64,000 nt of DNA from Herbiconiux sp. (GCF_004297105.1 NZ_SCVE01000018.1:138668-202667); one strand, 5' to 3'. Shown: positions 7,711 through 17,843, counted from the first letter of the stretch. Notes: generated from the sequence alone by a model not told the origin. A program made the numbers and translations.

Positions 7711-7771
7711 GATTCGAACCCCTGACCCCCTGCATGCCATGCAGGTGCGCTACCAGCTGCGCCACGGGCCC
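7699..7771 (-). tRNA. tRNA-Ala (anticodon GGC)
   Basis: 73 nt. Acceptor GGGCCCG pairs with CGGGTCC (one G-U), the anticodon stem CCTGC/GCAGG carries loop ATGGCAT giving anticodon GGC, and the T arm is AGGGG-TTCGAAT-CCCCT. Discriminator A is followed by CCG, so the CCA end is not fully encoded. An IS481-like element is inserted at its 3' end, but the target duplication restores the sequence. Confidence 0.95.
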
Positions 7772-7787
7772 AGATAACTGGGCGCCA

Positions 7788-7806
7788 TTTCCGCACTCGG
7801 CGGAAA
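7788..7806 (-). terminator. hairpin between rsfS and tRNA-Ala
   Basis: TTTCCGC-N5-GCGGAAA, a 7-bp stem with flanking T's on the minus strand, 45 bp past the rsfS stop and just before the tRNA. Confidence 0.5.
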
Positions 7807-7850
7807 CAACTTGTCTAGATTACTACACGCTGAGAGCTCTCGCGACCACG

Positions 7851-8222
7851 TCAGGCGTCGGCCGCGGCGACACTCAGTGGAACGACCGGGCAGTCCTTCC
7901 ACAGTCGCTCGAGCGAGTAGTACATGCGGTCTTCTTCATGGAAGACGTGCACCACGAGGTCGCCGAAGTCGAGCAGGATCCAGCGCCCCTCGGAGAAGCC
8001 CTCACGACGGATGACCTTCGAGCCGGCCTCGCCGAGGCGGTCGCTGATCTCCTCGGCGATGGCGACGACATTGCGCTCGTTGCGCCCGGAGGCGAGCAGG
8101 AACACATCGGTCAGCGGCAACGGACCCGACACATCGAGAGCCACGAGATCGATGGCCGACTTGGAGTCAGCGGCCGTCGCGGCGAGCTGAGCGAGATCGA
8201 GAGAATGAGTGGAAGCAGTCAC
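7851..8222 (-). CDS. rsfS: ribosome silencing factor RsfS
   Basis: 123 residues, full length. RsfS binds uL14 and blocks subunit joining when nutrients are limiting. The family pattern is clear: AIDLVALDVSGPLPLTDVFLLASG near the start, then FSEGRWILLDFGDLVVHVFHEEDRMYYSLERLW. The start is a GTG with only a weak AAAGAAAG upstream. It ends the nadD - membrane protein - rsfS transcription unit, a common arrangement because nadD and rsfS are widely linked. Confidence 0.95.
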   Translation of the reverse strand: MTASTHSLDLAQLAATAADSKSAIDLVALDVSGPLPLTDVFLLASGRNERNVVAIAEEISDRLGEAGSKVIRREGFSEGRWILLDFGDLVVHVFHEEDRMYYSLERLWKDCPVVPLSVAAADA

Positions 8223-8234
8223 GAAGACTTTCTT

Positions 8235-9356
8235 TTAGAAGACGCGGAACACGAAGACGGCGAGCAGCAGGCTGACGACGCCCACCGCGAGAACACCTGC
8301 CGTGATGGCGAGAACGACGGGGGCGTTGGCACGCGCCCGCTTGGGAGGAGCGATCAGCGACGTCGACGACGTGTTGGTGCTGATGGCACGGCTCGCAGCC
8401 ACCGGCGCGACATCCGAGCCGAGCTCGACCTCGCCGCGTTCGAGCAGCGTGTCGAGGTCGTTCGACTCGAGACCGGATGCCGGAGCACCCATCGCCCCGA
8501 AGCTCGCCGGAAGATCGATCGATCCGGTGATGATGACCTCACCGGTCTCGTCGAGAGCCGTTCCGACGTCGCCCGAACCCGGGACCGTGGGAAGCACGAG
8601 CGCGCTGGTGGTGGAGATGGAATTGGCTGCGGCGGCATTGCGGAGCGACAGCAGGTCGTCGAACGACGAGGGGAGCTCCTCGCTCGACACCCGTGCACGC
8701 TCCGACGGGCTCTGGAACAACGGAGCCAGAGGAGTGCCGGCGGCCGCAGCGGCCGCGGCCTGCTCCTCGGCCGCGACGTGTGCAGCGGCCTCAGCGGTGG
8801 GGTCGACGGTCTCGGCCATCGGCACGTCGATCACCATCTCCTCCACCACCGTGTCGGCGGAGTCGACGGGGCTCGTCACGATCTCAGCGTGCTCCGCCGT
8901 GTCGTCATCGCCCTCGTCGGCGAAGTCGCTGTCGTGCGAGGGAAGCGTCACGGGCTCCGACAGGGGCACGACGTTGATCAGCGGATGCACGGTCGTGACG
9001 GGCTCGGAGTCGTCGACCGCGTCGTCGGAGACGACCTCGGGGATGATCGTGTCTTCGACGATCTCGTCGGACTCCTCAGCGGCGGCAGGAGCATCCTGAA
9101 CCGGGGTGGCAGCCACAGGCGCCGGCACGTCGGCCGGACCCTGGTCGCGCAGTGCACGCCGAGAGGGCGCACCGGCATCGACGGACTCACCGGCAGCGGC
9201 AGCCTCAGCGGCTTCGCGCTCGGCTTCGGCCTTGCGCGCGGCCTCGGCCTCTTCGGCCGCCTTGGCGTCGGCCTCGCGCTCTTTGCGCGGTTTCTGGCGC
9301 TCCAGTTCACGTAGCTGGCGCCGCGTCAGCGGCTGCTCATCGTGCGACAAACTCAT
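8235..9356 (-). CDS. Ala/Glu-rich protein with C-terminal transmembrane anchor
   Basis: 373 residues. Residues about 8-70 are a charged, probably coiled region ([19 protein letters not shown], then Ala/Glu runs), followed by a long acidic low-complexity stretch and one hydrophobic helix at about 343-371 preceded by [10 protein letters not shown]. This is a tail-anchored or single-pass membrane protein whose large N-terminal part probably faces the cytoplasm. The start overlaps the nadD stop by 4 bp (ATGA), indicating translational coupling. I know of no defined function. Confidence 0.85.
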   Translation of the reverse strand: MSLSHDEQPLTRRQLRELERQKPRKEREADAKAAEEAEAARKAEAEREAAEAAAAGESVDAGAPSRRALRDQGPADVPAPVAATPVQDAPAAAEESDEIVEDTIIPEVVSDDAVDDSEPVTTVHPLINVVPLSEPVTLPSHDSDFADEGDDDTAEHAEIVTSPVDSADTVVEEMVIDVPMAETVDPTAEAAAHVAAEEQAAAAAAAGTPLAPLFQSPSERARVSSEELPSSFDDLLSLRNAAAANSISTTSALVLPTVPGSGDVGTALDETGEVIITGSIDLPASFGAMGAPASGLESNDLDTLLERGEVELGSDVAPVAASRAISTNTSSTSLIAPPKRARANAPVVLAITAGVLAVGVVSLLLAVFVFRVF

Positions 9357-10000
9357 TCAACACTCCGATATAGATGGTGCTTGGTGATGTACTGAACGAC
9401 ACCGTCGGGTACCAAGTACCACACCGGAAAACCCCGGCCGACCCGGCCGCGGCAGTCAGTGGACGATATCGCGAGCGCAGGAACTTCCAAATAGCTTACG
9501 TCCTGGCGCGGCAAAGATGAAACTGCGAAGGTGTGACCTGGCCGGGAGACCGCCACGAAGTGGGCGAGATCCCACAGTTCGTCGACATCTTTCCAGCTGA
9601 GGATCTGGGTGATCGCGTCGGCCCCGGAGATGAAGAAGAGATCGGCATCCGGATACGCCGTGTGCAGATCACGCAGGGTGTCGATCGTGTAGGTGACACC
9701 GCCTCGGTCGATGTCGACCCGGCTCACCATGAACCGCGGGTTCGACGCGGTGGCGATCACGGTCATCAGGTACCGGTGCTCGGCCGAGGTGACGGGCTGC
9801 TTGTGCCACGGTCGGCCGGTGGGCACGAAGACCACCTCGTCGAGACCGAAGGACGTGGTGACCTCGCTGGCCGCCACGAGGTGCCCGTGGTGGATGGGAT
9901 CGAACGTGCCGCCCATCACACCGATACGACGACGTCGCCCCGGTTCGGGCTGCACGGACTCCTCCGGCTGATCGCCCCTCGAGGGCGAACTGTTCGACAT
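9353..10000 (-). CDS. nadD: nicotinate-nucleotide adenylyltransferase
   Basis: 215 residues. It converts nicotinate mononucleotide and ATP to deamido-NAD in NAD synthesis. The nucleotidyltransferase motif [12 protein letters not shown] (HxGH) and the C-terminal [10 protein letters not shown] (ISSTxxR) are intact. The N-terminal ~25 residues before RIGVMGG are a Pro/Gln/Glu-rich extension typical of some actinobacterial annotations. TAGACC lies 6 nt before the ATG at 10000, a weaker version of the leaderless layout seen elsewhere in the window. Confidence 0.95.
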   Translation of the reverse strand: MSNSSPSRGDQPEESVQPEPGRRRRIGVMGGTFDPIHHGHLVAASEVTTSFGLDEVVFVPTGRPWHKQPVTSAEHRYLMTVIATASNPRFMVSRVDIDRGGVTYTIDTLRDLHTAYPDADLFFISGADAITQILSWKDVDELWDLAHFVAVSRPGHTFAVSSLPRQDVSYLEVPALAISSTDCRGRVGRGFPVWYLVPDGVVQYITKHHLYRSVE

Positions 10001-10009
10001 CCCGATGGT

Positions 10010-10234
10010 CTAGTGATCCGCACCCGTGCGATCGGCGTGCCCGTGCACGTCGTGCGTGGCCGCGAACCGCGCGGACTTGTGCGGGTGGCGGTTGGCCACG
10101 TCGCGGTAGCTCCAGGTGACGAGCCCGAGCGCGACGAACACCACGGCGGCGATGAGGCCGAAGACGATGGGAGGGAAGGGCAGCTCGTTGGGGTGGTCGA
10201 CGGCGACGGCGAGAACACTGACGAGAACGGACAT
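10010..10234 (-). CDS. small single-pass membrane protein
   Basis: 74 residues from the ATG at 10234, chosen because GGGAG lies 5 nt upstream; a GTG 12 bp earlier would put the ribosome site inside the gene. One transmembrane helix at about 23-44 (PIVFGLIAAVVFVALGLVTW) is followed by a His-rich cytoplasmic tail. It lies 9 bp upstream of nadD, so probably co-transcribed. Function unknown. Confidence 0.75.
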   Translation of the reverse strand: MSVLVSVLAVAVDHPNELPFPPIVFGLIAAVVFVALGLVTWSYRDVANRHPHKSARFAATHDVHGHADRTGADH

Positions 10235-10299
10235 GACTACTCCCACGGGTATCGGCGGCCGGAAGCCGCTCGATCGGAACGAACTCTCCTACGATACCG

Positions 10300-12429
10300 C
10301 TACTTGCGCGATTGGCCCGAACTCACCTGATCGGGTGTTTCGGCCGGGGGGCGGGGTAACGGGTGGTCGTACAGCCGCGGAGCGAGGCCGCGCAGCTGCG
10401 CATCCACCGCCCAGGCCAGGCTCCGTGCGAACGGGTCGGTCAGGTGGTTGTCGTCACGGAAGCTGATGACGTTGCCGATGGCGGAGTAGCAGACCCCCTC
10501 GGGACAGATCACGTCGGTGACGTCGATCACGCCCAGTGCGGGATCCCGCTCGTGAACGAGACCGACCCGCGACGGCTCGACGACCCGCGCCTCGTTCATC
10601 CTCCGCGAGCACGCGGGCACATCCGGATGACTCGACGACAGGCAGTCGGCGGCACTGAATCCCGTGAACAACGGGGTCTCGGTGATCGCCACCATCGGGT
10701 AGCCCGCTGCCTGGATCGTCTCGTACTGCCGGGCGTAGTCACCCACGATCGCATCGACGAATTGCGGTGGTTGATCGAGGGCGTACCACATGGGTGAGGT
10801 CACCACGAGATCGGGGTGGAGGTCGTTCACGAAATCCGGGATCGCCGCGTTCCACGCGAGGCAGGACTGCGTGACGGGATATCCGTCTCCCACAGGCCCG
10901 TCAGGGCGGATCAACGGGCACGACCGTTTCGCAGCCAGGACCACCCGCCAATGCTCGCGGGCGCCGATCTCGTCGAGAGCGGGCAACCACATCGCCGCAT
11001 GGCTGTCGCCCAGCAGCAACACGGTGCTGCCGCCGTCGGGGTCGCCCGCCTCGCAGCGGGCGATGCCCACTGTGCCGTCGAGCGCCAGACACTCCTCGGT
11101 GAGCTGCCGCTCGAGTGTCTGCAGTGCCAACACATCAGGGCCGGGCACCGTCGGCACATCGGGGAAGGTGCTCCGGTCGAACGCAGGATCGAGCAGCCGC
11201 GCGCCCGGTGAATTCGCGTCGCTCGTCGCGACCCGCTGTTCGTCGACCACCCGCACGAGGTCGGCCTGCAGCAGCCCGGCCGCGAGAGCACTGACGGCCA
11301 GCAGAGCGCCACCGAGCAGCAGAGGATGGCGGCGGATGCGGCGGCTTCGCGAGTCGTTCGAATCGGCGGCACCGGCCGCGTGCGTCTGGAAGGCCCGCTC
11401 GACGAACCGTGTCGAGACCCACGCGACGACAACCGAGCCCGCCGCCACGATCACCACCGCGCGGCGCGAGAGGGTCGGGGTGCCGAGCAGCGCAGCGGCG
11501 AACACGATCGCGGGCCAGTGCCAGAGGTAGAGGCTGTAGGAGATGTCACCCACCCAGGTGACCGGCCGCCACTCGAGCACGCGCTGCACACGGCTGACCT
11601 CGACGCCCGACCCGCCCGCGATCACCGCGGCGACACCGAGCGTCGGGAGAAGCGCCACAGAGCCCGGGAAGACGGTCGAGCCGGTGATCACCACGAGGGA
11701 AAGAGCGATCGCCGCGAGCCCGCCGAGCGCGAGCCCGCGCGACCAGGCGCGCGTGGGCCGGATCGAGGGAAGCCACAGCGCGAGAGCTGAGCCGATGAGC
11801 AGTTCCCAGGCCCGGGTGAACGTCGAGAAGTAGGCGATCTCGGGAATCGTCGACGAGGCGACGACGGAGTAGATCAGGGAGGCCACGGCCAGCACCGTGA
11901 TCACGGCGCGCAGAGTCGCGATCGACCGCCACCTGCCGCGGGCGGCCGCGAAGACGGCGCCCACGATCACAAGCGGCAACGCGAGGTAGAACTGCTCCTC
12001 CACCGAGAGCGACCAGAAGTGCTGCAGCGGGCTCGGAAGCTCGGTGGCGTGCAGGTAGCTGACGGACGATCCCGCCAGCACCCAGTTCTGCACCGAGGCG
12101 GCGGAGGCCACGATCTGCGTCGCCACCGTGGTCCACTGCGAGAGAGGCAGCAGAACGACGGTGGCGATCGCCGTCGCGACCAGCACCACCGTGGCGGCCG
12201 GCATGAGGCGACGGATGCGCCGGCCCCAGAACCGGATGAGCCGCACCCGTCCTGTGCCGATCGCCTCCTTCGCGAGGTGGGAGGTGATGAGGTAGCCCGA
12301 GATCACGAAGAAGATGTCGACACCGACGAAACCGCCGGGGAGCCATCCGGGTCTCAGGTGGAACACCAGGACACTGAGCACGGCGATGGCGCGGAGCCCC
12401 TGGATGTCGAGGCGGCGCGTCGAACTCAT
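10300..12429 (-). CDS. OafA-type acyltransferase with SGNH domain
   Basis: 709 residues from the ATG at 12429 (GAGG 6 nt upstream). The N-terminal half is a multi-pass acyltransferase-3 domain: LDIQGLRAIAVLSVLVFHL, a GFVGVDIFFVISGYLI motif, then about ten membrane helices. The C-terminal third is an extracytoplasmic SGNH hydrolase-like domain with VLLLGDSHAAMW and a late DDNHLT His. Such fusions O-acetylate surface polysaccharides, wall glycans or glycolipids. The acceptor is not predictable; no sugar biosynthesis genes flank it. Confidence 0.93.
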   Translation of the reverse strand: MSSTRRLDIQGLRAIAVLSVLVFHLRPGWLPGGFVGVDIFFVISGYLITSHLAKEAIGTGRVRLIRFWGRRIRRLMPAATVVLVATAIATVVLLPLSQWTTVATQIVASAASVQNWVLAGSSVSYLHATELPSPLQHFWSLSVEEQFYLALPLVIVGAVFAAARGRWRSIATLRAVITVLAVASLIYSVVASSTIPEIAYFSTFTRAWELLIGSALALWLPSIRPTRAWSRGLALGGLAAIALSLVVITGSTVFPGSVALLPTLGVAAVIAGGSGVEVSRVQRVLEWRPVTWVGDISYSLYLWHWPAIVFAAALLGTPTLSRRAVVIVAAGSVVVAWVSTRFVERAFQTHAAGAADSNDSRSRRIRRHPLLLGGALLAVSALAAGLLQADLVRVVDEQRVATSDANSPGARLLDPAFDRSTFPDVPTVPGPDVLALQTLERQLTEECLALDGTVGIARCEAGDPDGGSTVLLLGDSHAAMWLPALDEIGAREHWRVVLAAKRSCPLIRPDGPVGDGYPVTQSCLAWNAAIPDFVNDLHPDLVVTSPMWYALDQPPQFVDAIVGDYARQYETIQAAGYPMVAITETPLFTGFSAADCLSSSHPDVPACSRRMNEARVVEPSRVGLVHERDPALGVIDVTDVICPEGVCYSAIGNVISFRDDNHLTDPFARSLAWAVDAQLRGLAPRLYDHPLPRPPAETPDQVSSGQSRK

Positions 12430-12505
12430 CGGCACCTCGGTCGACTGACGGGGATCGACCCCGGTGGCCGACCGCAGTCGACTCTACACCAAACCCGAGC
12501 TTTGC

Positions 12506-13786
12506 TCAGCTACGCGACTGACCGCTCCCCCGCACCAGCCACTTGGTGCTCGTGAGTTCGGGCAAGCCCATCGGGCCACGCGCGTGCAGTTTCTGAGTAG
12601 AGATACCCACCTCGGCACCGAAGCCGAACTCGCCCCCATCGGTGAAACGGGTGGAGGCGTTCACCATCACCACGGCCGAGTCGACCTCGTTGAGGAACCG
12701 CTCGGCGTTGCCGAGATCGTTCGTGATGATCGACTCGGTGTGATGGGTCGAGTAGGTGCGGATGTGCTCCATGGCCTCATCGATGCCGCCCACCACGCGC
12801 ACGGCGAGGTCGAGGCTCATGTACTCGGTCGCCCAATCCTCCTCGGTGGCGGCCACCGCATCCGGGAACAGTCGCCGCGTGGCGTCGTCGCCGTGGATCG
12901 TGACCCCGGATGCCGCCAGCTCGGCGAGCACGGAGGGCAGCAGGCGGGCGGCCGAGGCCTCGTGCACGAGCAGCGTCTCGAGCGCGTTGCACACGCTCGG
13001 CCGCTGCACCTTGGCGTTGTGCACGATCTCGGTGGACCAGTCGAGCCGCGCCGACTCGTCGAGGAACACGTGCACGACGCCCGCGCCGGTCTCGATCACG
13101 GGCACCTTCGACTCGGTCACCACGGTGTCGATGAGCTGGGCGCTGCCGCGGGGGATGAGCACGTCGACGGCTCCGCGGGCGTGCATGAGGCGCTTGGCGC
13201 CGTCACGGCCGAACTCGTCGATGGTCTGCACCGCGGCAGCCGGCACACCGACCGAGGCGAGTGCATCCTGGATCAGCGACACCAGCACTCGATTGGTGTT
13301 CTCGGCCGCGGACCCGCCGCGCAGCACCACGGCGTTGCCGCTCTTCAGCGCGAGCGCGGCGATGTCGACCGTGACATTCGGGCGGGCCTCGTAGATGGCA
13401 CCGACGACACCGAAGGGCACGCGAACCTGATCGATGCGCACCCCGTTCGGCAGGTTGCGGCCCCGGATGCTCTCCCCCACCGGGTCGGTGAGCGCGATGA
13501 TCTCGCGCACGGCCGCGGCGAGTGACGCCAGGCGGGCAGCGTCGAGCCGCAGCCGGTCTTGAAGGGCGACGGAGAGGCCGTTCTCGCGGCCGTTGGCGAG
13601 ATCGAGGTCATTGGCGGGCACCACGACGTCGGCGCCGGTCTCGATCGCCTGCGCGATCGCCTCGAGCGCTCGGTTCTTCACGTCGGTCGTGGTGGTGGCC
13701 AGAGCGATCGACGCCTCACGCGATGCGGCCAGTTTCTCGTCGAAACCCGACGCGAGCGCGACGCCGGGAGCGGTAACCTCAGACAT
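12506..13786 (-). CDS. proA: gamma-glutamyl phosphate reductase
   Basis: 426 residues. NADPH-dependent reduction of glutamyl-5-phosphate to the semialdehyde, second step of proline synthesis. The aldehyde-dehydrogenase-like fold is complete, with IYEARPNVTVDIAALALKSG, the nucleotide region VVLRGGSAAENTN and catalytic Cys266 in RPSVCNALETLL. The proB gene lies 1.1 kb upstream on the same strand, but an opposite-strand transporter separates the two, so they are not one simple operon. Confidence 0.97.
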   Translation of the reverse strand: MSEVTAPGVALASGFDEKLAASREASIALATTTTDVKNRALEAIAQAIETGADVVVPANDLDLANGRENGLSVALQDRLRLDAARLASLAAAVREIIALTDPVGESIRGRNLPNGVRIDQVRVPFGVVGAIYEARPNVTVDIAALALKSGNAVVLRGGSAAENTNRVLVSLIQDALASVGVPAAAVQTIDEFGRDGAKRLMHARGAVDVLIPRGSAQLIDTVVTESKVPVIETGAGVVHVFLDESARLDWSTEIVHNAKVQRPSVCNALETLLVHEASAARLLPSVLAELAASGVTIHGDDATRRLFPDAVAATEEDWATEYMSLDLAVRVVGGIDEAMEHIRTYSTHHTESIITNDLGNAERFLNEVDSAVVMVNASTRFTDGGEFGFGAEVGISTQKLHARGPMGLPELTSTKWLVRGSGQSRS

Positions 13787-13849
13787 GCTCGAAGTCTACG
13801 CGTTCGTCGGGTGGCGGCGTCCGGGCCGGTGTCTCGGGCAGTACCTCCG

Positions 13850-14761
13850 ATGATTCTGATCGTCGTTCTGGCGCTGACGTCGAGTCTCGCCTACGGTACG
13901 AGCGACTTCTTCGGCGGGGTCGCGGCTCGGCGGCTCTCGGTGCTGCCGGCGACACTCGTGAACTACGTCTTCGGTACCGCCGTGATCGGCCTCGCCCTGC
14001 TGTTCGGCGGCTTCACCTGGAGTGCGGATGCGCTGATCGCCGGTTCGGCCGCCGCGGTCTTCGCCGTGGTGGGCTTCATCACGTTCTACGCCGCACTCGC
14101 CATCGGTCCGATGTCACTTCTGGCGCCCGCCATCGCCCTGGTGTACGCGGTCGTCCCCGTGGCGGCGGCGGTGCTGCTCGGCGAGGCTCTGCGCCCGCTC
14201 GGGTGGTTCGCCGTGGCGCTGGCCATCGTGGCGACGCTGCTCATCTCGGTGCAGCCTGCCGGCTCGCCCGTGCGGGTGACCCCCGCCGGGATCGTGCTCG
14301 GACTCATCTCGGGCGTCTTCCTCGGCGCCTCGATCGTGGCGCTCGATGCGGCACCCGCCGACTCCGGCCTGTCCCCCGCCTTCATCGAGATGGCGGGTGG
14401 GGTGCTCGTGCTGCTTCTCGTCACGGGGCTCCTCCGTGTGCTTCGCCTCCGGCCGGTCTGGCTGGCTGCGGCACCGGCCGAGCCGGCCGCATCCGCCGAC
14501 GGTCGTGCACTGCGCAACCGTGTCCGTCGACGCGCGTGGCTCGCCGCGATCAGCGCGGGGGTGCTGCTCGGCACCGCGAACGCTCTGCTGATGACCGCAC
14601 TGCATCTCGGCAACCTCGCCGCCGTCTCCGTGCTGTCGAGCCTCTATCCGCTCACCACGGTGCTGCTCGCGGCGATCGTGTTGCGCGAACGCGTGTCACG
14701 GCTGCAGGTGGGCGGCATCGCCCTGGCGATCGTGGCGGCGGTGCTGCTCAGCCTGTCGTGA
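13850..14761 (+). CDS. EamA/DMT-superfamily transporter
   Basis: 303 residues from the ATG at 13850. About ten hydrophobic helices are arranged as two EamA repeats; the first starts MILIVVLALTSSLAYGTSDF and each repeat ends near a PL-TVLLAAIVLRE-type segment. A polar Arg-rich cytoplasmic loop lies between (about residues 205-235). Substrate unknown; family members export amino acids or metabolites. It is divergent from proA with a 63-bp gap and convergent with proB. An export role tied to proline metabolism is only a guess from position. Confidence 0.85.
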   Translation: MILIVVLALTSSLAYGTSDFFGGVAARRLSVLPATLVNYVFGTAVIGLALLFGGFTWSADALIAGSAAAVFAVVGFITFYAALAIGPMSLLAPAIALVYAVVPVAAAVLLGEALRPLGWFAVALAIVATLLISVQPAGSPVRVTPAGIVLGLISGVFLGASIVALDAAPADSGLSPAFIEMAGGVLVLLLVTGLLRVLRLRPVWLAAAPAEPAASADGRALRNRVRRRAWLAAISAGVLLGTANALLMTALHLGNLAAVSVLSSLYPLTTVLLAAIVLRERVSRLQVGGIALAIVAAVLLSLS

Positions 14762-14814
14762 GGGCGGTTGCGAAGCCGCTGACGCGCCATCCGCTCGCTC
14801 GGTGGATCGCCCGC

Positions 14815-15654
14815 TCAGTCGAAGGCGAGCGCGATCGAGCCCGTGGGGGTTCGCTCGGCCGACACGGCGGACGGCTCGAACCAGGTGCCGACCTCGGCAC
14901 CCAGAAGGGCCTCGGCCACCAGGGCGGTGGAGGTGATGAGCACGGCGGTGCCGGCGGCGGCCGCCAGGCGCGCCGCGGAGACCTTGGTTCCCGCTCCCCC
15001 GGTTCCGACGCCGGCTGCGCCGATGTCGCCGAAGGTGACGCCGGCCAGATCGTCGCCGATGGGCACGGTGGAGATCTTCACCGCACCGGGCTCCTGCGGT
15101 GGGCGCGTGTACAGTGCATCGACGTCGGAGAGCAGGATCAGGGCATCCGCCTGCACCAGCTGCGACACGAGGGCCGCCAGTCGGTCGTTGTCACCGAAGC
15201 GGATCTCGTGCGTGGCCACGGTGTCGTTCTCATTCACGATCGGCAGGATGCGCAGGCCGAGCAGCCTGTCCATCGCCCGCTGCGCGTTCGAGCGGTGCGT
15301 GGGGTTCTCGAGGTCGCCCGCCGTGAGCAGCACCTGGCCGGCCACGATCTTGTAGCGGTCGAGGCTGTCTTGGTAGCGGAAGATCAGCACGTTCTGGCCC
15401 ACTGCCGCCGCCGCCTGCTGGGTGGCGAGGTCGGATGGCCGGGCGTCGAGCGCGAGGTAGGGCATGCCGGTGGCGATGGCGCCGGAGGACACGAGGATGA
15501 TCTCGGTACCGCGCGCGTGCGCGGCCGCCAGAGCATCGACCAGGGGCGCGATCTGACCGGTGTTCTCGCCGCTGATCGACGAGGAGCCGACCTTCACCAC
15601 GACACGACGGGCCGCGGGGATCTCCGATCGCGAGGCGATGAGCCGTCGGGTCAC
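14815..15654 (-). CDS. proB: glutamate 5-kinase (no PUA domain)
   Basis: 279 residues: an amino acid kinase domain only, with [32 protein letters not shown] and SDVDALYT. Most long ProB proteins carry a C-terminal PUA domain; it is absent here. It phosphorylates glutamate in the first proline-synthesis step and is usually proline-inhibited. The GTG start overlaps the obg stop by 4 bp (GTGA), so it is translationally coupled to obg. Confidence 0.96.
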   Translation of the reverse strand: MTRRLIASRSEIPAARRVVVKVGSSSISGENTGQIAPLVDALAAAHARGTEIILVSSGAIATGMPYLALDARPSDLATQQAAAAVGQNVLIFRYQDSLDRYKIVAGQVLLTAGDLENPTHRSNAQRAMDRLLGLRILPIVNENDTVATHEIRFGDNDRLAALVSQLVQADALILLSDVDALYTRPPQEPGAVKISTVPIGDDLAGVTFGDIGAAGVGTGGAGTKVSAARLAAAAGTAVLITSTALVAEALLGAEVGTWFEPSAVSAERTPTGSIALAFD

Positions 15655-17159
15655 GACTCGTCCTCGTCGTGCCAGAGCCCCGCTTCCTTCTCGCGCACCA
15701 GTTCGGCACGGGCGGCCGCCTTGGCGTCCATGAGTTCGTAGTACTCCTCGCGGCGCTGGTTGCTGGTGCGGCGCTGCGGACCCTCGAGCCGGGCATCCGT
15801 TCCGCGAGGCGCGGTGACGAGCTCGGCGGTGGAGGTGAGCGTGGGCTCCCAGTCGAACACGATGCCGTTTCCCCGGCCGATCACCACGGTAGAGCCGGCG
15901 ACCGCACCCGACTTGAAGAGCTGGTCTTCGACGCCCAGCTTCGCGAGCCGGTCGGCGAGGAAGCCCACGGCCTCGTCATTGGTGAAGTCGGTCTGCTGCA
16001 CCCAGCGCTCCGGCTTCTGGCCGATGATGCGGTAGATGTTGCCGTGCGAACCGCCCTCGACCTTGATGACGAAGCCGGTGTCGTCGACGGCCTTGGGGCG
16101 CATGACGATGCGGGTGGGCGCGGGAGCCTCGGCGGCCTTCTTGCGCTCGGCCTCCACCAGGTCGCCGAGGGCGTAGGAGAGCTGACGCAGGCCCTCGTGG
16201 CTCGCGGTCGAGATCTCGAACACGCGATAGCCGCGGGCCTCGAGCTCGGGCTTCACGAACTCGGCGAGCTCGCGCGCCTCAGGGACGTCGATCTTGTTCA
16301 GGGCGATGAGCTGCGGCCGCTCCAGCAGCGGCAGCTGGCCCTCGGGAACCGGGTAGGCGCCGAGCTCGGCCTGGATGATCTCGAGGTCGCTGATGGGGTC
16401 GCGGCCGGGCTCGAGCGTGGCGCAGTCGAGCACGTGCAATAGGGCGCTGCACCGCTCGACATGACGCAGGAACTCGAGGCCGAGCCCCTTGCCCTCACTG
16501 GCACCCTCGATGAGGCCGGGTACATCGGCGATCGTGTAGCGGGTGCTGCCCGACTCGACGACGCCGAGATTCGGATGCAGCGTGGTGAACGGGTAGTCGG
16601 CGATCTTCGGCTTGGCGGCCGAGAGTGCGGCGACGAGACTCGACTTGCCCGCGGAGGGATAGCCCACGAGAGCGACATCGGCCACCGTCTTGAGCTCGAG
16701 CAGCACGTCGCCCTGCCAGCCCTCGGTGCCGAGCAGTGCGAAGCCGGGGGCTTTGCGCTTGGTGGTGGAGAGGGATGCGTTGCCGAGACCGCCCTGACCA
16801 CCCTCGGCGACCACGAAGCGCATGCCGGGCTCGGCCATGTCGATGAGCTCGGCGCCATCCGCGTCTTTGACGACGGTGCCGACCGGAACGCTCAGCTCGA
16901 GCGTCTCGCCGTTGCCGCCTGCGCGGTGATCGCCCATGCCGGGGCCGCCGTTGGACGACGAGACGTGGGGGTGGCGATGGAAGCCGAGCAGCGTCGTGGT
17001 CTGGGAGTCGCTCACCAGAACGATGTCGCCGCCGTGACCGCCGTTGCCGCCGTCGGGGCCTGCCAGGGGCTTGAACTTCTCGCGGCGGACGGACACGCAT
17101 CCGTTGCCGCCGTTGCCCGCCCGGAGGTGAAGGGTGACGTGGTCGACGAAAGTCACCAT
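15651..17159 (-). CDS. obgE: Obg/CgtA-family GTPase
   Basis: 502 residues. An essential GTPase acting in 50S assembly and stress signalling. Order: Gly-rich Obg domain (1-158, with [16 protein letters not shown]); G domain with P-loop GYPSAGKSS (166-174), DVPGLIEGA and NKID; then a C-terminal OCT domain from about 348. The tail beyond the OCT fold (about 440-502) is a charged extension. It follows rpmA across a terminator and overlaps proB by 4 bp; rplU-rpmA-obg-proB is a conserved order. Confidence 0.97.
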   Translation of the reverse strand: MVTFVDHVTLHLRAGNGGNGCVSVRREKFKPLAGPDGGNGGHGGDIVLVSDSQTTTLLGFHRHPHVSSSNGGPGMGDHRAGGNGETLELSVPVGTVVKDADGAELIDMAEPGMRFVVAEGGQGGLGNASLSTTKRKAPGFALLGTEGWQGDVLLELKTVADVALVGYPSAGKSSLVAALSAAKPKIADYPFTTLHPNLGVVESGSTRYTIADVPGLIEGASEGKGLGLEFLRHVERCSALLHVLDCATLEPGRDPISDLEIIQAELGAYPVPEGQLPLLERPQLIALNKIDVPEARELAEFVKPELEARGYRVFEISTASHEGLRQLSYALGDLVEAERKKAAEAPAPTRIVMRPKAVDDTGFVIKVEGGSHGNIYRIIGQKPERWVQQTDFTNDEAVGFLADRLAKLGVEDQLFKSGAVAGSTVVIGRGNGIVFDWEPTLTSTAELVTAPRGTDARLEGPQRRTSNQRREEYYELMDAKAAARAELVREKEAGLWHDEDES

Positions 17160-17200
17160 TCCGGTTCCCTCACTTGTCTCTTGTGTGTGTGTTCGTAGAA

Positions 17201-17240
17201 AAAAATAAAGCAGGGGCAGGCGATAAGCCCACCCCTGCTT
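17201..17240 (-). terminator. Rho-independent terminator after rpmA
   Basis: AAGCAGGGG and CCCCTGCTT arms (9 bp) with a 15-nt loop containing a small inner stem, followed on the minus strand by a run of ten bases of which nine are T. Strong canonical terminator separating rplU-rpmA from obg. Confidence 0.9.
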
Positions 17241-17261
17241 CGAAGCTTCGGTGCTGTGGAG

Positions 17262-17522
17262 TTACTCCGCGGCCGCTGCGACGATGTTGACGACCTTGCG
17301 GCCGCCCTTGGCGCCGAACTCGACCGAGCCCGCGGTGAGAGCGAACAGCGTGTCGTCGCCGCCACGGCCGACGTTCACGCCGGGGTGGAAGTGCGTGCCG
17401 CGCTGGCGGACGATGATCTCGCCCGCGCCGACGACCTGACCGCCGAAGCGCTTGACGCCCAGACGCTGTGCGTTGGAGTCACGACCGTTGCGAGTGGAAC
17501 TCGCACCCTTTTTGTGTGCCAT
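17262..17522 (-). CDS. rpmA: ribosomal protein bL27
   Basis: 86 residues, full length: [19 protein letters not shown], then [22 protein letters not shown]. bL27 reaches the peptidyl transferase centre. No N-terminal cleavage extension of the Firmicutes type is present. It starts 12 bp after rplU and is followed by a strong terminator. Confidence 0.98.
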   Translation of the reverse strand: MAHKKGASSTRNGRDSNAQRLGVKRFGGQVVGAGEIIVRQRGTHFHPGVNVGRGGDDTLFALTAGSVEFGAKGGRKVVNIVAAAAE

Positions 17523-17534
17523 CTGCCCTGATCC

Positions 17535-17843
17535 TTACTTGATTCCGGTGACCTTGACGCGGGTGAGCTCCTGGCGGTGGCCCTGGCGCTTCTTGTAACC
17601 GGTCTTGTTCTTGAACTTCTGGATGACGATCTTCGGGCCGCGGAGGTCTTCGAGGACCTCGGCGGTGACCTTCACCTTGGACAGCGACGTGGCGTCGGAG
17701 GTGATGTTCTCACCGTCGACGAGCAGCACGGCTGCAAGCTGGATGTTGCCGTCTTTGTCGGCCTTGATCCGGTCGAGGGTGACGATGGTGCCGACCTCGA
17801 CCTTTTCCTGCCGACCACCGGCGCGCACAACTGCGTAAACCAA
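17535..17843 (-). CDS. rplU: ribosomal protein bL21
   Basis: 102 residues, full length ([20 protein letters not shown] to [22 protein letters not shown]). The start is a TTG at 17841-17843: homologues begin [10 protein letters not shown] and no ATG or GTG fits. The upstream ribosome site is weak (TTAGG). The TTG sits in the 4-nt loop of a perfect 6-bp hairpin, so initiation may be restrained. First gene of rplU-rpmA, preceded by an untranslated leader of up to about 170 bp. Confidence 0.97.
   Translation of the reverse strand: MVYAVVRAGGRQEKVEVGTIVTLDRIKADKDGNIQLAAVLLVDGENITSDATSLSKVKVTAEVLEDLRGPKIVIQKFKNKTGYKKRQGHRQELTRVKVTGIK

Noticed and set aside
13559..13849. N-terminal extension of the EamA transporter reaching into proA
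   Set aside because: The extension is antisense to proA and Arg-rich; the membrane protein starts naturally at the ATG at 13850.
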